Source: an uncultured bacterium (GTDB lineage: Bacteria > Actinomycetota > Coriobacteriia > Coriobacteriales > Atopobiaceae). From it: a DNA stretch of 15,127 nt. The notes beneath the pieces were generated by a model. The model did no database searches and was not told the origin of the DNA. It saw only the letters and a list, made by a program, of their open reading frames with translations. A program made the position numbers and the translations under genes. The number at the start of each line of letters is the position of its first letter. Positions within the stretch are counted from its first letter, which is position 1. The DNA lies in contig CAJMNO010000039.1 in NCBI GenBank assembly GCA_905214865.1, positions 1-15,127 of the forward strand, in the 5' to 3' direction. This document shows, one piece after another, positions 13,590 through 15,127 of the stretch.

Positions 13590-14534
13590 ATGGCAGAAGA
13601 CATCAAGAACGCTGAGGCCCAGACCAACGGCATCCACCTGACCGTCGCTGACCGTCGTGCCGTCTGCAACCGTCACCAGTACCTGCAGGGCTCGTGGAAC
13701 TACGAGCGTATGCAGAACGGCGGCTGGTGCTACGCAATGATCCCGGCCATCAAGAAGCTCTATCCCAAGAAGGAGGACCAGGCCGCGGCGCTCAAGCGTC
13801 ACCTGGAGTTCTACAACACCCATCCGTACGTCTCCGCGCCGGTCATGGGCGTCGTCCTCGCGATGGAGGAGGAGCGCGCCAACGGTGCGCCCATCGACGA
13901 CCAGGCGATCCAGGGCGTCAAGGTCGGCATGATGGGCCCTCTCGCCGGCGTCGGCGATCCTGTGTTCTGGTACACGGTTCGACCGATCCTCGGCGCCCTC
14001 GGCGCGTCGCTCGCCCTCAGCGGTAGCATCGTCGGCCCGCTCCTGTTCTTCATTGCCTGGAACATCATCCGTATCGCCTTCCTGTGGTATTCGCAGGAGT
14101 TCGGCTACAAGGTCGGAACGGACATCTCCAAGGACCTCTCCGGAGGCCTGCTCGGTAGGGTGACCGAGGGCGCCTCCATCCTCGGCATGTTCATCATCGG
14201 CGCGCTGGTCCAGCGTTGGGTCTCCATCAGCTTCACCCCGGTGGTCTCCTCGGTCAAGCTCGACTCCGCGGCCTACATCCACTGGGACAAGCTCCCCTCT
14301 GGCTACAAGGGCGTCCAGTCCGCGTTTGACCAGTACTTCAACCAGGGGCTCGCTCTGAGCGACACCAAGGTCACCACCCTCCAGCAGAACCTCGACTCCC
14401 TCATCCCGGGTCTCGCGGCTGTTGGCCTGACCCTGCTCATCTGCCACCTGCTCAAGAAGAAGGTCTCGCCGATTGCCATCATCCTTGGCCTCTTCGCCAT
14501 CGGCATCATCGGCCGTCTCCTCAACTTCATGTAA
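13590..14534 (+). CDS. manZ: mannose-family PTS IID component
   Basis: The 314-residue protein pairs with IIC in the membrane. The soluble N-terminal half has the family signatures LQGSWNYERMQNGGWCYAMI, LKRHLEFYNTHPYVSAPVMG and VKVGMMGPLAGVGDPVFWYT. The C-terminal part has membrane segments (GPLLFFIAWNIIRIAFLW, ILGMFIIGALVQRWVSI, SLIPGLAAVGLTLLICHLL, PIAIILGLFAIGIIGRLL). AAGGGGAG (13573-13580) lies nine bases before the ATG. Eight of its eleven Arg codons are CGT, whereas alaS and pepP use mostly CGC and AGG. That bias suggests strong expression. The gene is full length. Confidence 0.95.
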   Translation: MAEDIKNAEAQTNGIHLTVADRRAVCNRHQYLQGSWNYERMQNGGWCYAMIPAIKKLYPKKEDQAAALKRHLEFYNTHPYVSAPVMGVVLAMEEERANGAPIDDQAIQGVKVGMMGPLAGVGDPVFWYTVRPILGALGASLALSGSIVGPLLFFIAWNIIRIAFLWYSQEFGYKVGTDISKDLSGGLLGRVTEGASILGMFIIGALVQRWVSISFTPVVSSVKLDSAAYIHWDKLPSGYKGVQSAFDQYFNQGLALSDTKVTTLQQNLDSLIPGLAAVGLTLLICHLLKKKVSPIAIILGLFAIGIIGRLLNFM

Positions 14535-14545
14535 TGGCGGTATCA

Positions 14546-14578
14546 CAGCCCCTCTTGCAGGGCTGGACCCAGGGGGTC
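14546..14578 (+). other. two adjacent hairpins between IID and the DUF956 gene
   Basis: CAGCCC (14546-14551) pairs with GGGCTG (14560-14565), and directly after it GACCC (14566-14570) pairs with GGGTC (14574-14578). Neither is followed by a T-run. They may slow 3' decay of the IIAB-IIC-IID message or reduce read-through into the last gene. I see no clear promoter in the 126-base gap. Confidence 0.4.
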
Positions 14579-14660
14579 GCACCCGTTACGCTAATCTGGT
14601 CGCAAGGCCTGGCGGCGTGGGGTGCGGCCCCCTCCGCATGACCGCAAAGGGAGAAATGCC

Positions 14661-15062
14661 ATGGTCCAATCCATGAACCACACCGTGGACCTCACCATCA
14701 AGGCGACGTCATTAATGGGGCTCACCTCCGTGGGCAATATGATGGTCGGCGACTGCGCCCTCGAGTACTACAACGAGAGCAACCCCAACGACTTCATCCA
14801 GATCCCGTGGGGCGAGGTCGACCACATCGCCGCAGAGGTCCTCTTCAACCGCAAGATCGCGCGCTTCGCGGTCTTCACCAAGAGGAACGGCACCTACAAG
14901 TTCTCGACGCGGGACAACATCAAGACCCTCCGTGCCGTGAGGGAGCACTTCCCCGAGGAGAAGATGCTGCGCTCCCCCAACGTGATAGAGGTGATGAAGA
15001 GGGGGATCCTCTCCATTCCCAAGGCGGTCTCGGGCCATCGCGCCCAGGGTGGGGGAGAGTAG
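14661..15062 (+). CDS. manO: DUF956 family protein, ManO-like PTS accessory
   Basis: The 133-residue cytoplasmic protein belongs to DUF956, found almost only at the end of mannose-family PTS operons and thought to be regulatory. Recognisable stretches are KATSLMGLTSVGNMMVGD, ALEYYN, DFIQIPWGEVDHIAAEV and FAVFTKRNGTYKFSTRDN. The mechanism has not been shown. The start at 14661 has AAAGGGAG (14646-14653) seven bases upstream; an in-frame ATG at 14622 would add 13 residues without a ribosome site. The last ten residues, after about KAVSGH, are Gly-rich and poorly conserved. It sits 126 bases after IID behind two hairpins, so it may be made at a lower level than the transporter. Confidence 0.85.
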   Translation: MVQSMNHTVDLTIKATSLMGLTSVGNMMVGDCALEYYNESNPNDFIQIPWGEVDHIAAEVLFNRKIARFAVFTKRNGTYKFSTRDNIKTLRAVREHFPEEKMLRSPNVIEVMKRGILSIPKAVSGHRAQGGGE

Positions 15063-15080
15063 CCGCCCCCCTGGGTTGAT

Positions 15081-15119
15081 TGCCAAAGCTAGTGCAGCTT
15101 CGGCAGGGTAAGTGCAGCT
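15081..15119 (+). repeat. inverted repeat and direct repeat after the DUF956 gene
   Basis: TGCCAAAGCT (15081-15090) pairs with AGCTTCGGCA (15096-15105) around AGTGC, with one mismatch. It could be a terminator, but no T-run follows on either strand. AGTGCAGCT is repeated at 15091-15099 and 15111-15119, 20 bases apart, suggesting a protein site for the next gene. The window ends soon after, so neither reading can be settled. Confidence 0.35.
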
Positions 15120-15127
15120 GACAGAGC

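Noticed and set aside
12723..14582. 619-codon open frame on the - strand across the PTS IIC and IID genes
   Set aside because: It mirrors two well-supported membrane genes, is unusually rich in D, E, G and H, and has no family features; it is a by-product of third-position GC bias.

Overview
The window is a dense, high-GC stretch of bacterial chromosome with every convincing gene on the + strand. The gene families, the strong GC bias at third codon positions, and the mixture of Firmicutes-like gene order (alaS-ruvX-mltG, aroK-aroB-pepP, a mannose-family PTS with DUF956) with actinobacterial base composition suggest a member of the Coriobacteriia, such as Olsenella, Atopobium or Collinsella relatives. 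This placement is inference from memory of the families; no search was run.

Layout. Positions 1-47 may hold the last codons of an upstream gene. Positions 252-2032 hold a stress-sigma operon: a DUF948 single-pass membrane protein, a small RsbW/SpoIIAB-like anti-sigma protein whose ATP-binding motifs look eroded, and an overlapping SigB/SigF-type sigma factor. Next is an AI-2E family transporter (2106-3365) with a probable TTG start. Its promoter sits in the loop of an inverted repeat whose right arm covers the Shine-Dalgarno sequence. Positions 3486-8383 hold a tightly packed housekeeping operon: alaS, ruvX, mltG and a YqeG-type HAD phosphatase. Positions 8495-11353 hold shikimate kinase (aroK), a translationally coupled AroB-like protein that lacks the catalytic signatures of dehydroquinate synthase, and an M24 Xaa-Pro aminopeptidase. 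A clear intrinsic terminator closes that block. A repeat-rich 386-base regulatory region then precedes a complete mannose/glucose-type PTS operon (IIAB, IIC, IID, DUF956) at 11740-15062.

How the genes fit together. The first block is probably a stress-response regulator, with the DUF948 protein as its membrane or envelope partner. The second joins translation (AlaRS), RNA or Holliday-junction processing (RuvX) and peptidoglycan chain termination (MltG). The third is a remnant of the usual aromatic-amino-acid cluster: the kinase looks active, its aroB partner looks like a pseudoenzyme, and aroE and aroC are absent from the place they often occupy. The fourth is a high-capacity sugar importer. 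Its Arg codons shift to CGT, which fits high expression, and its promoter region has several repeated or palindromic motifs suited to sugar-responsive regulators.

No mobile elements, CRISPR arrays, tRNAs or rRNAs are visible. The items most worth a second look are the AroB-like pseudoenzyme, the degenerate cysteine-containing anti-sigma protein, the inverted repeat enclosing the AI-2E transporter promoter, and the motif array upstream of the PTS operon.
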